In this document: in pieces, positions 1 through 8,285 of the stretch | Layout of the letters: each line of letters begins with the position of its first letter | Position numbering within the stretch: the first letter of the stretch is position 1 | DNA from: Brevibacterium daeguense | GTDB taxonomy: Bacteria > Actinomycetota > Actinomycetes > Actinomycetales > Brevibacteriaceae | Reading direction: 5' to 3' | Assembly (NCBI RefSeq): GCF_021729135.1 | Contig: NZ_JAJTWW010000016.1 | Location: 1 to 64,000 of the forward strand | Length of the DNA stretch: 64,000 nt | Made by a program: the position numbers and the translations under genes | The notes under the pieces: model-generated | Told to the model about the DNA's origin: nothing | The model's input: only the letters and a program-made list of their open reading frames with translations | Databases searched by the model: none

Positions 1-77
1 ATGCCGCCCTGGACGATGGGATGATCGATGCCGAGCAGATCGGTGAAACGTGTCGAGAGCACGTGGCCTCCTGGTGA
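1..77 (+). CDS. C-terminal end of an unidentified protein (5' partial)
   Basis: An open frame enters from the left edge at base 3 and ends at TGA 75-77, encoding about 24 residues ending in EHVASW. Third codon positions are mostly G or C, as expected for coding DNA here. The fragment is too short to identify. It ends about 30 bp before the first copy of the regulon palindrome. Confidence 0.45.
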   Translation, partial: AALDDGMIDAEQIGETCREHVASW

Positions 78-107
78 TCGAGTGTGAAGAAGCAAAGGGA
101 CTTTTCG

Positions 108-132
108 TTAAATCTATAGATATTAGATTAAA
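108..132. promoter_or_regulatory. TetR-type operator, copy 1
   Basis: Inverted repeat TTAAATCTA (108-116), 7-nt spacer, TAGATTAAA (124-132). It matches the consensus TTAATCTA-N7-TAGATTAA seen eight times in the first 12.6 kb. Its centre is 104 bp upstream of that of copy 2, and both precede the acyl-CoA ligase at 289. Assignment to the TetR protein at 11861-12511 is inferred. Confidence 0.75.
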
Positions 133-213
133 CCTGTCAACAGCTCCGCCCGACTCGGCCCGGCCTCACTACCCAGGAACTCGTCAGCGACCCGAAAGGG
201 AGCGGTCGTTGTC

Positions 214-235
214 AAATCTAAAACCTTTAGTCTAA
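214..235. promoter_or_regulatory. TetR-type operator, copy 2
   Basis: Half-sites AAATCTA (214-220) and TAGTCTAA (228-235) are separated by 7 nt. The right half deviates from TAGATTAA. The site ends 53 bp before the ATG of the acyl-CoA ligase at 289, where it would cover the promoter. With copy 1 it forms a two-site arrangement that could support cooperative or looping repression. Confidence 0.65.
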
Positions 236-288
236 TCTGGCGAAGTGCTGGGGCGCAGCGAAGCGCCCACTGACCCGACGGGGGAGAG

Positions 289-1809
289 ATGACCGTTTCA
301 TCGGCGTACGCCATTGAGCATTGGTCCCGCATCGTTCCTGATCAGCCCGCGATCGACTTCGAGGATGACGTCGTCACCTACAGAGACCTCAACAACTGGG
401 TCGATCGCACCGCGCATCTGCTCAGCGAGCGCGGGGTGGCACGCGGTGACCGGTTGGCGATCGCCGGCGGCAGCTGTCTGGAGTGGGCGGTGCTCAATCT
501 TGCGATCCACCGAGTGGGCGCCATCGTCGTACCCTTCAACATCCGCCTGACGCCCTCGGAGCTGGGTGTCCTTGTCGAAGAATGCACTCCGGCCTTCGTC
601 GCGTGTGATGACGAGCTGCGGCCGAGGCTCGAACAGGTGCATGCGAGCAATCCCACGTTCGAGTTGATCGACTTCGCCGACATCACAGGACTGCGCAGCG
701 GGACCTGCACGGCGTTCCCCCAGGTGGAGGTCGAGTGGGACGATCCCGTGACACTCGTCTTCACCTCGGGAACGACCGGGCGACCGAAGGCCGTCATCTA
801 CACCTACACCTCCTTGGCGGCCAGCATGTACGAGGTCTCGCTGCTGCACGACGTCCGCAAAAACGATCACCGTCCTTGGTTGGCGCTGCCCCTGTACACC
901 GCGATCGGGGTCATCTACAGTCTCGAGCGCACGATGCTCCACGGCGGCACTCTGATCCTGGACCGGAGCTTCCACCCCGAGAAGGCATTGCGGCGGATTC
1001 AGGACGCACGGGTGACCTTCATCGGGGCGCCCGCGATCGTCTACGACCAGATCGCCGATGCCCCGGACTTCGCTGACGCGGATCTGTCGTCCCTGCGCAA
1101 CACCGACGTCGGCGGCTCCCGGGTCGAAGGCGACACGATCCAGAAGTGGATGCGCCACGGCGTGGTCATTCGGCAGATGTACGGGCAGACCGAGATCGGC
1201 GGCTATGGCACCGTCAACAGCGACTCGCTCGCCGTTTCCCACCCCGAGTACTGCGGAGCCGGCGGAGTCTTCACGCGGATCCGCGTCGTCGATCCCGAGG
1301 GCAAGGACTGCGCGCCCGGCGAGATCGGCCAGATCCTGCTCCGTGGCCCCGGGATGACCCCGGGCTACTGGGGGCGACCCGAGGCGACCGCCAGGACGAT
1401 CATCGACGGCTGGATCCACACCGGAGACCTCGGACGCCTGGATCAGCAGGGCAACCTCACCTTCATCGACCGGATGAAGGACATGATCATCACCGGTGGG
1501 TTCAACGTCGCGCCGGTTGAGATCGAGACCGTGATCGAGCAGATCCCGGGCGTCCAGGAAGTGGCTGTGGTCGCGGTCCCGGATCCCAAGTTCCAGGAGA
1601 CGCCCGCCGCGCTAGTGCGGGCCGACCGCGAACTGAGCCCGGATGAGGTCGTGGCCCACTGCAGCGAGCACCTCGCCGACTACAAGATCCCCCGCTATGT
1701 CGTGATGGTCGACTCCCCACTCCCGCGCACCGCGACCGGGAAGCTGGAGAAGAGCGTGCTGCGAGCTGAAGCGTACAGCGTGCCGGAGCTCCATCCGAAG
1801 CTGCGCTGA
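289..1809 (+). CDS. Acyl-CoA ligase (AMP-binding, ANL family) 1
   Basis: A 506-residue adenylate-forming enzyme that would activate a carboxylic acid to its CoA thioester through an acyl-AMP. The P-loop FTSGTTGRPK lies near residue 157, YGQTE near 298, the ATP-ribose Asp in TGDLG near 379, the hinge DRMKDMIITGG follows, and the catalytic Lys is near 485 in TATGKLEK. Length and motif order are normal for the class. The ATG at 289 follows GGGGAGAG. Two regulon palindromes lie upstream at 108-132 and 214-235, so it is probably controlled with the other ligases and the Rieske oxygenase. It resembles ligases 2 and 3 of this window in layout. Substrate is unknown; aromatic, cyclic or branched acids are all possible. 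Confidence 0.9.
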   Translation: MTVSSAYAIEHWSRIVPDQPAIDFEDDVVTYRDLNNWVDRTAHLLSERGVARGDRLAIAGGSCLEWAVLNLAIHRVGAIVVPFNIRLTPSELGVLVEECTPAFVACDDELRPRLEQVHASNPTFELIDFADITGLRSGTCTAFPQVEVEWDDPVTLVFTSGTTGRPKAVIYTYTSLAASMYEVSLLHDVRKNDHRPWLALPLYTAIGVIYSLERTMLHGGTLILDRSFHPEKALRRIQDARVTFIGAPAIVYDQIADAPDFADADLSSLRNTDVGGSRVEGDTIQKWMRHGVVIRQMYGQTEIGGYGTVNSDSLAVSHPEYCGAGGVFTRIRVVDPEGKDCAPGEIGQILLRGPGMTPGYWGRPEATARTIIDGWIHTGDLGRLDQQGNLTFIDRMKDMIITGGFNVAPVEIETVIEQIPGVQEVAVVAVPDPKFQETPAALVRADRELSPDEVVAHCSEHLADYKIPRYVVMVDSPLPRTATGKLEKSVLRAEAYSVPELHPKLR

Positions 1810-1822
1810 GGCAGCGGCGGTA

Positions 1823-2434
1823 TCAGCGCGGATCTTCCCGGATCTGAACCCAGAGGCCCTGGCACTCGGTCAGCACCGTGCCGTCCAGGCACAGCTCGGA
1901 GCTGAGGAAGAGCTTCCTCCCCTCGACCCTCTTCACCCTGGCGAACACCTCGACCTCGGTGTCGACGGGAACTCCGGCTCGATAGTCGATGGTCAGATGC
2001 GCAGTCCGGGCGAAGGGCTTGCCGCTGGTCGTGGCCAGTCGCCCCATGATCTCGTCGAAGACCAACGGCAGCGCACCTCCATGCACGGTGCGGACACCGG
2101 CGTGGAAGCGGCTGAACGTCACTCGGCCGCGCGCGCTCGTCCCGTCGACGTCGTCGATATACAGCGGAGGGGCCAGCGCCTGCGCTCGTCCCGGCTCGTC
2201 CCACAGTCGGCCGGCCAGCTGTTCGCTGTCGGGAACTCCCTCGCCGAGCAGCTCGGCCGCCTCGCTCAGCAGCGCGGCCGCCCGGCGCGCCGCCGACTCC
2301 GACGGCCGGCTGCGGGTCACCGCCTCCTGTGCGTCGCGCAGCGCGTCGACCAGGGCGTTGAACGACCGGCGCTCGGCCGGTGACGCGATCGACAGGTCCG
2401 CATAGGACGGCAGCAGCCGCGAGTCCGCACTCAT
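1823..2434 (-). CDS. Hotdog-fold acyl-CoA thioesterase (PaaI/4HBT-like)
   Basis: A 203-residue protein whose C-terminal half is a 4HBT hotdog domain, with VHGGALPLVFDEIMG carrying the usual HGG-x-hydrophobic-x(3)-D/E helix. The N-terminal 70 or so residues are helical and less conserved. It probably hydrolyses acyl-CoA thioesters and so could release CoA from products of the neighbouring ligases. The ATG at 2434 was chosen over longer upstream frames because the residues in between are Cys/Arg-rich and unlike the family. It is convergent with acyl-CoA ligase 1, with a 13-bp gap. No regulon palindrome was seen at its own start. Confidence 0.75.
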   Translation of the reverse strand: MSADSRLLPSYADLSIASPAERRSFNALVDALRDAQEAVTRSRPSESAARRAAALLSEAAELLGEGVPDSEQLAGRLWDEPGRAQALAPPLYIDDVDGTSARGRVTFSRFHAGVRTVHGGALPLVFDEIMGRLATTSGKPFARTAHLTIDYRAGVPVDTEVEVFARVKRVEGRKLFLSSELCLDGTVLTECQGLWVQIREDPR

Positions 2435-2506
2435 CTCAGTTCCATTCCGTTTCTCATCTTCGGTCGCCCGACCGCAGCACCACTGCTCCTGCCGACACAA
2501 TACGGT

Positions 2507-2549
2507 TGCCCGCAGGACTGCACGCGAAGATGCGCGAGTCCTGCGGGCA
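2507..2549 (-). terminator. Stem-loop terminator downstream of the TRAP solute-binding gene
   Basis: Perfect 13-bp stem TGCCCGCAGGACT (2507-2519) / AGTCCTGCGGGCA (2537-2549) with a 17-nt loop that can itself pair. It lies 26 bp past the stop of the gene ending at 2575. There is no long U-tract, which is common in high-GC actinobacteria. Confidence 0.65.
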
Positions 2550-2574
2550 GCGAGTGGTCGGTCGGCGGCGGCCG

Positions 2575-3870
2575 TCAGCCGGCAGTCGGACGATGCGGGA
2601 GGAAGAGCTCCTCGTACACCTTCTCGGAGAAGGGGTCCAGATCAACCGAGTCCGCGTCGAACCACGTGTCGAAGTCGCCCATTCCGCCATCATCGGTGTA
2701 CCCGAGCTCTTCGGCGACAGCGAACCACCTGTCGTAGGCGTCACTGAGGGCGCCGGGGGCGTCCTCCGGCACCAGGCCGCTCTCCATCTGCTCCTCGATC
2801 AGCTTCGTCGACGCGTCGCCCAGATCAGCCTGCAATTCCGGTGACATCTCGTGGAACCCGCCGCCCGCGTCGCGGATCTGGCTGGCGGAATCGGCGAGTG
2901 ACTGGAAGTCGGCAGAGCGCGAATCCCGGAACTGCTGCCCGGCGGTGTCGAACAGCAGCTGCTTGGCAGCCAGGGGCAGGGTGTCGTAGACCGAGCCGAC
3001 CGCGATCGTCGAGGGTCCGCGGGCGATGCTCACCTCGGTCGGGTAGTTGATGTGCGGAGCGGCATCGGCGATGCCGGTGAGCGAGATCCCGAGGTAGGGG
3101 AACAATGTGCATTCGATCGTGTTCCGCTGGAGAGCTTCGAATACCTCGCTGATGGTCATCGTCGTCGGTGACGCGCCCATCCCTTCGATCTGCGCCATGT
3201 GAGTGGCCGAGGATCCCCTGACGAGCGCGCCGTCCCAATCGGACGGCTCGGTGAGCTCCGACTTGCACACCGCCGCCTGCTGTCCGGTGGGTTCGATCGG
3301 CAGGATCGGATGCAGGGAGTTCTCCTCCAGCTCCGCCAGGACCTCGGGCGAGTCCCACCACAGCTCGCTCATCGCAGCAGTCGCAGCGAGCTCGCCGACC
3401 AGGGGCGTGCCTTCCAGCTGCGTGGTCGTCGTCACCATGGCGTTGTACTTCGGGAACTCGTTGGGGTAGTACACGATCGGCACATTCGCCACGTCGACCC
3501 GCCCGTCGACCATCGCGTCGGGCAGCTCCTCGAAGGGGGCCACTGCCTGGCCCCAGACGATGTCGATGGTGATCTTTCCATCGGAGAGCTCCTCGACGGT
3601 CTCCGCGAAGGCGGTCTCCCTCTGCGAGGAGGCCTCGTTCGGTGACTGGGCTGCCGGCTGGAAGGTCAGCGTCACCGGCTCCATATCCGCGAAAGCCGCC
3701 TTGATCTCCTCATCGGAGGCACCGAATTCATAGCCCGCATCCGTGCCCCCGCCGGAGGGCGCTGCACTGCCTGCGCTTCCGGCGCACCCGGCGGCGATCA
3801 CTGCCAGTGCGGTGAAGCCGGCAGCTCCGGCGCTGCGTCGGATCGCGCTCGTTCTTCTGCTCTGTCGCAT
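2575..3870 (-). CDS. TRAP-type solute-binding lipoprotein (DctP-like) 1
   Basis: A 431-residue precursor with an Arg-rich N-terminus, a hydrophobic signal segment and a lipobox (VIAAGC) near residue 28, followed by a Gly/Ser-rich linker. It should therefore be anchored outside the membrane. The body resembles TRAP DctP receptors that bind organic acids: an early MEPVTLTFQP strand, GKITIDIVWGQA, and ALQRNTIECTLFPY near residue 250. No DctQ or DctM membrane subunit is present in the window. A paralogue lies at 16572-17870, so the two bracket the catabolic region. The ATG at 3870 places the signal peptide correctly; an in-frame ATG at 3912 is also possible. Substrate is unknown, but the context suggests the acid activated by the local CoA ligases. 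Confidence 0.8.
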   Translation of the reverse strand: MRQSRRTSAIRRSAGAAGFTALAVIAAGCAGSAGSAAPSGGGTDAGYEFGASDEEIKAAFADMEPVTLTFQPAAQSPNEASSQRETAFAETVEELSDGKITIDIVWGQAVAPFEELPDAMVDGRVDVANVPIVYYPNEFPKYNAMVTTTTQLEGTPLVGELAATAAMSELWWDSPEVLAELEENSLHPILPIEPTGQQAAVCKSELTEPSDWDGALVRGSSATHMAQIEGMGASPTTMTISEVFEALQRNTIECTLFPYLGISLTGIADAAPHINYPTEVSIARGPSTIAVGSVYDTLPLAAKQLLFDTAGQQFRDSRSADFQSLADSASQIRDAGGGFHEMSPELQADLGDASTKLIEEQMESGLVPEDAPGALSDAYDRWFAVAEELGYTDDGGMGDFDTWFDADSVDLDPFSEKVYEELFLPHRPTAG

Positions 3871-3928
3871 GACCTGTTCTCTCTTCCTTGAGAAGTTCTC
3901 GGCCGGTCTCATCCTTGAGAGCGACCTC

Positions 3929-3950
3929 CCTTCGGCGTCTTCGCCGAAGG
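3929..3950 (-). terminator. Second hairpin after acyl-CoA ligase 2
   Basis: Stem CCTTCGGCG (3929-3937) / CGCCGAAGG (3942-3950) with a 4-nt loop. It lies 63 bp beyond the stop of the ligase at 4014 and upstream of the TRAP gene. Together with the hairpin at 3973-4010 it probably separates the two units. Confidence 0.5.
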
Positions 3951-3972
3951 AATATGTGGGCTGTCTGCGCCC

Positions 3973-4010
3973 AGCGGTGGCTGAAAGCCGTGCGGCTTTC
4001 GGCCACCGCT
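3973..4010 (-). terminator. Strong stem-loop terminator of acyl-CoA ligase 2
   Basis: An 18-bp stem, AGCGGTGGC(T)GAAAGCCG at 3973-3990 pairing with 3993-4010, with one wobble position. It begins 3 bp after the ligase stop codon, which makes transcription termination the likely role. Confidence 0.7.
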
Positions 4011-4013
4011 CGG

Positions 4014-5528
4014 TCAGCGCACCTTTTCGAACTGCCCCGGGACATCCGCGTATTCGTCGCGGATTTCGAGCTTGGCGAGCTTTCCGCTGGGCAGCCGCGG
4101 CAGCGGCTCGTCGCGGATGATCACATAGCGCGGCAGTTTGTAATCCGCGAGCACCGCCTCGCAGTGAGCGACCACATCGGCCTCGCGCACATCACCATCG
4201 ACGGTGATGATCGCAGCCGGAGTCTCTCCGAACTTGGCGTCCGGGGCTGCGATCACGACCACTTCGAGGACGCCCGGGATCTCTGCGATGACCTGCTCGA
4301 TTTCGATCGGAGAGATGTTGATTCCCCCTGAGATGATGATGTCCTTGATCCGGTCGACGAAGGTCAGCCGGCCCTCTTCGTCCCGCACTCCCAGGTCGTT
4401 GGTGCACAGCCAGCCGTCCTTGAGGACCTCGGCGGTGGTCTCCGGGTCACCGTAGTAGCCGGGGGTGATGCCGGGTCCGCGCAGCAGGATCTCGCCCTGC
4501 TGTCCCGGCGCGCATTCGTCCCCGTTCGCATCGACGACCCGGACATCGGTGAAGACGGAGCCGATGCCGCAGGAATCCGGATGATCGCCGCTCTCCCGAG
4601 CGAGGGTGGCGGTCGACACTCCGCCGGCTTCGCTGCATCCGTAGATCTGCCGCAGCCGCACTCCCTTGGCGGCGTACTTCTCCAGCATCGGGATGGGGAC
4701 AGCCGCACCTCCGACCCAGGCCGTCTTCAGGCTTACCAGCGATGCGCGTTCGAACTCGGGCGCCCGCGACAGCGCTTCCCATAGGAACGGCACACCGAAG
4801 AGCGCCGTCACCGCGTGCTCGTCGATCAGCCGGAGTGCCCGCGCGGGGTCGATCGTGCGCTCGATGATCAGCGTCCCGCCGAGCACGGTGGAAGTCAGCA
4901 GACCGGTGACCAGCCCGGGGGTGAAAGCGAGCGGCAGCAGCAGGAGCGAGGTCGCGCCGGTGCCGAATCCCGCTTCGGTCAGGGTGGTCTCGAAGACGAT
5001 GCCCATGAGCGAGCGGTTGGTCAGCATCGCCCCCTTGGGAGTGCCCGTCGAGCCGCTGGTGAAGATGACTGCGACCATGTCCTCCTCGTCCGTCTCCACG
5101 ACGAAGTCGTCGGGCGCCCCCGAACGCAGCGCAGCCATCTCATCCAGGGTGAAGGTTCGAAGTGCGGGTACCAGGTCGGCGACCTCGGCGAATTCCTCGG
5201 CGCTGCTGTCGGCGATCAGAGCCACACTGTCTGCCGAGTCGAGGACCTTGGCGACCTCGGCCGAGGTCAGTCGAGGATTCTGCGGGACGACGACCGCCCC
5301 GGCCTTGATGATGCCGAGAGCCGTCACCGCCCAGATGTGGGAGTTCCCTGCCTTGAGAGCCACGCGGTCGCCCTTGGCGACCCCGCCCTCGTGCAGGCGC
5401 CTCGCGATGCGCGAGCTCCATGTGTCGACCAGCTGGTAGTTGAGGCGATCGTCCTCGAAGATGAGCGCGTCGCGCTCTCCGGCGGTCTGCGACCACCAGC
5501 GCAGAGCCGATTGAACTGTCATTGCCAT
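4014..5528 (-). CDS. Acyl-CoA ligase (AMP-binding, ANL family) 2
   Basis: A 504-residue adenylate-forming ligase. Motifs: P-loop FTSGSTGTPKG near residue 155, YGCSEAGG near 300, hinge DRIKDIIISGG, and catalytic Lys near 483 in PSGKLAK. The usual TGD triad reads TND; the Asp that contacts ATP ribose is kept, so activity is expected. The ATG at 5528 lies about 10 nt from GGAG; a second ATG two codons later would serve equally well. Two overlapping regulon palindromes (5626-5671) precede it by about 100 bp. It ends in a strong terminator and is separated from ligase 3 by 320 bp, so it is probably transcribed alone. Substrate is unknown. Confidence 0.9.
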   Translation of the reverse strand: MAMTVQSALRWWSQTAGERDALIFEDDRLNYQLVDTWSSRIARRLHEGGVAKGDRVALKAGNSHIWAVTALGIIKAGAVVVPQNPRLTSAEVAKVLDSADSVALIADSSAEEFAEVADLVPALRTFTLDEMAALRSGAPDDFVVETDEEDMVAVIFTSGSTGTPKGAMLTNRSLMGIVFETTLTEAGFGTGATSLLLLPLAFTPGLVTGLLTSTVLGGTLIIERTIDPARALRLIDEHAVTALFGVPFLWEALSRAPEFERASLVSLKTAWVGGAAVPIPMLEKYAAKGVRLRQIYGCSEAGGVSTATLARESGDHPDSCGIGSVFTDVRVVDANGDECAPGQQGEILLRGPGITPGYYGDPETTAEVLKDGWLCTNDLGVRDEEGRLTFVDRIKDIIISGGINISPIEIEQVIAEIPGVLEVVVIAAPDAKFGETPAAIITVDGDVREADVVAHCEAVLADYKLPRYVIIRDEPLPRLPSGKLAKLEIRDEYADVPGQFEKVR

Positions 5529-5625
5529 GAAGTCACACTCCGTCGTGTCCGGGTTCTTGTTGTACAGGTGGAGGCAGCTGGAGCGCTGCGCGCAGTCTTC
5601 CGACCAGAAGAGTCAGGTTCGGATC

Positions 5626-5651
5626 TTAAACCTACACCGAGTAGGTTTTAA
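5626..5651. promoter_or_regulatory. TetR-type operator, copy 3
   Basis: TTAAACCTA (5626-5634), 7-nt spacer, TAGGTTTTAA (5642-5651). The inner CC/GG change is symmetric, so the palindrome is kept while the sequence differs from the consensus T. It partly overlaps copy 4; the centres are 22 bp apart, about two helical turns. Confidence 0.7.
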
Positions 5652-5671
5652 ATCTATGTGTTGTAGATTAG
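5648..5671. promoter_or_regulatory. TetR-type operator, copy 4
   Basis: TTAAATCTA (5648-5656), spacer TGTGTTG, TAGATTAG (5664-5671). It is a close match to the regulon consensus and is likely to control acyl-CoA ligase 2, which starts at 5528 on the minus strand. Confidence 0.75.
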
Positions 5672-5800
5672 CGAGCCTGCCGGCTCCGGTCAACGCGATT
5701 CTGTGAGGATTTCGATCATTCGTTCAGGATTCAAGCGACGCCGGGCTATCCCGGTCGCAGCGCGAGCGGGGCGGGCACACCGGCGGGCATACTTCGGGCC

Positions 5801-5838
5801 GGGAAGGGCCCGAGCACAGCCGAACCTCGGGCCCTCCC
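5801..5838 (-). terminator. Stem-loop after acyl-CoA ligase 3
   Basis: GGGAAGGGCCCGAG (5801-5814) pairs with CTCGGGCCCTCCC (5826-5838) apart from one bulged A, with a loop of about 11 nt. It begins 10 bp past the stop at 5849. No U-tract follows. Confidence 0.55.
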
Positions 5839-5848
5839 GACGCCTCGA

Positions 5849-7360
5849 TCAGCCCTGGGCGCTGAGGCTGAAGTGGTCCCGAATGATGCGCCGAGCGATC
5901 TTCCCGCTGGCCATCCGCGGCAGCGGCTCACCGGAGATGATGAAGTTCTTCGGTCGCTTGTAGCTGGCGAGCTTCCCTTCGATCGCCTGCGCGAGCATCT
6001 CCTCCGTCAGGCCGTCGGACCCGTGCACGATCGCTGTCGGCGTCTCGCCGAAGCGCTCGTCCGGAGTGGCGATCACGCAGACCTCGATGACGCCCGGCAC
6101 CGCCGCGATCGCGTTCTCGATCTCGGCCGGCGCGATGTTGTATCCCCCCGAGATGATCAGATCCTTGAGCCGATCCACGATCTGCAGATTGCCGGTCTCA
6201 TCGAGGCGGCCGAGGTCGCCGGAATGGAACCAGCCGTCCCGGAAGGCCTCCCTTGTCGCCTCCTCGTTCTCCCAGTAGCCCGAGATCACCAGCGGCCCTT
6301 TGACGAGGATCTCGCCGAGCTCACCAGGATCGCAGTCCGTGCCATCAGGGCGGACCACGCGATGCGTGGTGTACAGGGTGCCGCGGCCGCAGAACTCGGG
6401 CTTGTCCATCGCGTCTGCGACCGAGTTCACCGTCGACAGGCCGCTCGCCTCGGTCATACCGTACGACTGACGCAGGGAGACCCCTTTGGCCAGCCACGAC
6501 TTGAGCACCTCGGGCGAGCAGCGCGCCCCGGCGATCGTCACGTACTGCAGCGCGGACAGGTCCGCCTCGGCGAACTCGGGCTGCGCCATCATCGCCTCGA
6601 ACAGCAGCGGCACGCCCATCATCATCTCGATCTTGTCGTCGGCGAGGCGTCGCAGCGTGTTCTTCGGATCGAACCCCTTCTCGTAGTAGAGCGTCGCCCC
6701 GCGGTTGAGCGCCTGCAGGATATGGAACGGCAGTCCGGGAGCCCCGGACATGCCGAGCACATACAGCCACCGAGTGCCGGGACCGAGCACGGAGTTCGTC
6801 CGCGCATTCTCATTGATCATGTTCTGCAGGCTGTCATGGGTGTAGACCGCAGCCTTCGGGCGCGCACTCGTCCCGCTGGTGAAGATCAGGACGGCCGGGG
6901 AGGCGGAATCGACTTCCGGTCGCGCGAACTGCTGGTGCCCGTGCAGCCGCGGTCGCAGGTCGTTGAACTCCGCAAGGCGAGCAACCGGCACGCCGGCGAG
7001 TGCCCCCGTCTGCTCCGCCTGCTTCACGTGAGAATCGGCATGGAGGATGAGCGAGGCGCTGGTCCTGGTCACCATGTATTCGAGCTCTTGGGCGACGAAC
7101 CGCTCATTGAGCGGCACGACGACTGCACCGGCCTTCAGCGCACCGACACCGGCGACGACCCACTCCAGGCTGTTGGTGCCGAGGATCCCGACCCGCTGCC
7201 CCATCTCCAGACCCAGGCCCCGGAGATGGTGAGCGGCGTTGTCGGTCCATTCGTCGATCTCCCGGAAGCTGACGACGTCCTGTCCGTCGTAGACGATGGC
7301 AGGTGCGTCGGGAGTCAGCCGAGTCCACCCGGCCAGCGCGTCGGTGATGAGTGGGTTCAT
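5849..7360 (-). CDS. Acyl-CoA ligase (AMP-binding, ANL family) 3
   Basis: A 503-residue adenylate-forming ligase. The P-loop reads FTSGTSARPKAA near residue 165, where the usual TTG is replaced by TSA; this is a mild departure from the family pattern. YGMTEASG is near 305, SGDLGRL near 380, the hinge is DRLKDLIISGG, and the catalytic Lys is near 487 in MASGKIARR. The ATG at 7360 is preceded by AACGAGGAG at good spacing. An operator copy (7528-7550) lies about 170 bp upstream on a long leader. It is divergent from the DUF35/thiolase operon. Substrate is unknown; the P-loop change suggests a different preference from ligases 1 and 2. Confidence 0.9.
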   Translation of the reverse strand: MNPLITDALAGWTRLTPDAPAIVYDGQDVVSFREIDEWTDNAAHHLRGLGLEMGQRVGILGTNSLEWVVAGVGALKAGAVVVPLNERFVAQELEYMVTRTSASLILHADSHVKQAEQTGALAGVPVARLAEFNDLRPRLHGHQQFARPEVDSASPAVLIFTSGTSARPKAAVYTHDSLQNMINENARTNSVLGPGTRWLYVLGMSGAPGLPFHILQALNRGATLYYEKGFDPKNTLRRLADDKIEMMMGVPLLFEAMMAQPEFAEADLSALQYVTIAGARCSPEVLKSWLAKGVSLRQSYGMTEASGLSTVNSVADAMDKPEFCGRGTLYTTHRVVRPDGTDCDPGELGEILVKGPLVISGYWENEEATREAFRDGWFHSGDLGRLDETGNLQIVDRLKDLIISGGYNIAPAEIENAIAAVPGVIEVCVIATPDERFGETPTAIVHGSDGLTEEMLAQAIEGKLASYKRPKNFIISGEPLPRMASGKIARRIIRDHFSLSAQG

Positions 7361-7527
7361 GTGTGTACTCCTCGTTGAGTGTGCTGACCCTTGCAGGGGC
7401 CGGGGCCGAACCGGTGTGCTTCCGCCAGACCGCGTGAAGCGCGTACGTCCTCACAATGCGCCCCGGCAGCCTCGCCGATCTCTCGATCCACTTCTGAGTC
7501 ATCACGAGGCCGAACCGTCCGCCCTCG

Positions 7528-7550
7528 TTAAACTATGAGCTTTAGATTAT
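7528..7550. promoter_or_regulatory. TetR-type operator, copy 5
   Basis: TTAAACTA (7528-7535), spacer TGAGCTT, TAGATTAT (7543-7550). It lies in the leader of acyl-CoA ligase 3. The right half contains TAGATT, which resembles a -10 hexamer, so binding could directly block RNA polymerase. Confidence 0.7.
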
Positions 7551-7772
7551 GGAGTCGGCCCCCGTCGGTCAAGAACTCTTCACTGCAATTCTCCGCCAGT
7601 CCACGGACCGCCTTCCGCCACCGGCCGCCGCTTCACGGACCGCTCGCCGATCATCACTTCCCGGATCACGCGCAACTCCCGGACCACCGCAGCCACCGAG
7701 TGGTCCGTCAGCGCCGGGCTCCGCGATTGACTCTGGTGATGCCGAGAGAGCTGATATACGCTCCCCTTAACG

Positions 7773-7793
7773 TTATCTAACGTCTTTAGATTG
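7773..7793. promoter_or_regulatory. TetR-type operator, copy 6
   Basis: TTATCTA (7773-7779), spacer ACGTCTT, TAGATTG (7787-7793). It abuts the ribosome-binding site GGAG and ends 9 bp before the ATG of the DUF35 gene. The promoter must lie upstream or overlap the site, so binding could block initiation or early elongation. Confidence 0.72.
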
Positions 7794-7802
7794 GAGAACC
7801 GG

Positions 7803-8285
7803 ATGTCTGCAGTGTTCACGCAGGAGAAGTTCCGAGGCGGAATCGCCGCCGATGACAAGTACTGGGAAGCCCTGGCCGACGGCGAGTTCCGGCTGTGCCG
7901 GTGCGCCCAGTGCGGCACGTGGATGGTCCCGGCTCACTACCGGTGCGGCGCCTGCGGCTCCTGGGAGCAGGTTTGGCCGCTGGTCGAACCGCTGGGCACG
8001 ATCTACTCATGGACCCGCACGCGCATGGCCTTCCCCCGGACCGAGGCGCGAGCTGACGACGTGCCCTTCGTCACCGCGCTCGTGGAAGTCGATGGGACAG
8101 ACGGTGCACGGATCTTCGGGATCGTCGTTGACACCGGCACAGCACCGCACATCGGTGACCGAGTCCGCGGCGAGATCCGACCGGGCACCGAGAAGAGCTT
8201 CGGCTACCCCACGATCGAATGGCAGCTGGTCGATGCACCGACCCCAGCACCGGGCGCAGGATCCACCGAGGGGGCACGGGCATGA
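7803..8285 (+). CDS. DUF35/OB-fold zinc-ribbon protein, thiolase partner
   Basis: A 160-residue protein with an N-terminal rubredoxin-like zinc ribbon, two Cys-x2-Cys pairs in CAQC and CGAC near residues 34-52, followed by an OB-fold acyl-CoA-binding region (GTIYSWTRT, DVPFVTALVEVDG). This is the DUF35 layout. Known DUF35 proteins pair with thiolase-like enzymes, including Ltp2 retro-aldolases of steroid side-chain degradation. The ATG at 7803 was chosen because GGAG lies 6 nt upstream; a TTG at 7791 would sit inside the operator. Its stop overlaps the thiolase start (ATGA), so the two are translationally coupled. Confidence 0.85.
   Translation: MSAVFTQEKFRGGIAADDKYWEALADGEFRLCRCAQCGTWMVPAHYRCGACGSWEQVWPLVEPLGTIYSWTRTRMAFPRTEARADDVPFVTALVEVDGTDGARIFGIVVDTGTAPHIGDRVRGEIRPGTEKSFGYPTIEWQLVDAPTPAPGAGSTEGARA

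Larger units (their letters stand above)
5529..5848. other. 320-bp intergenic region with tandem operators and a terminator
   Basis: It holds the leader of acyl-CoA ligase 2, two overlapping operator palindromes at 5626-5671, and the stem-loop that follows acyl-CoA ligase 3 at 5801-5838. No protein-coding sequence is supported. Confidence 0.6.
7361..7802. other. 442-bp divergent intergenic region with two operators
   Basis: It separates acyl-CoA ligase 3 (minus) from the DUF35/thiolase operon (plus). One operator palindrome faces each side, at 7528-7550 and 7773-7793. The 220 bp between them carry no credible gene or tRNA. Confidence 0.6.

Noticed and set aside
298-1419. Long open frame on the minus strand opposite acyl-CoA ligase 1
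   Set aside because: It is antisense to a gene with all ligase motifs; its translation is low-complexity Arg/Asp/Gly-rich. High GC creates such shadows.
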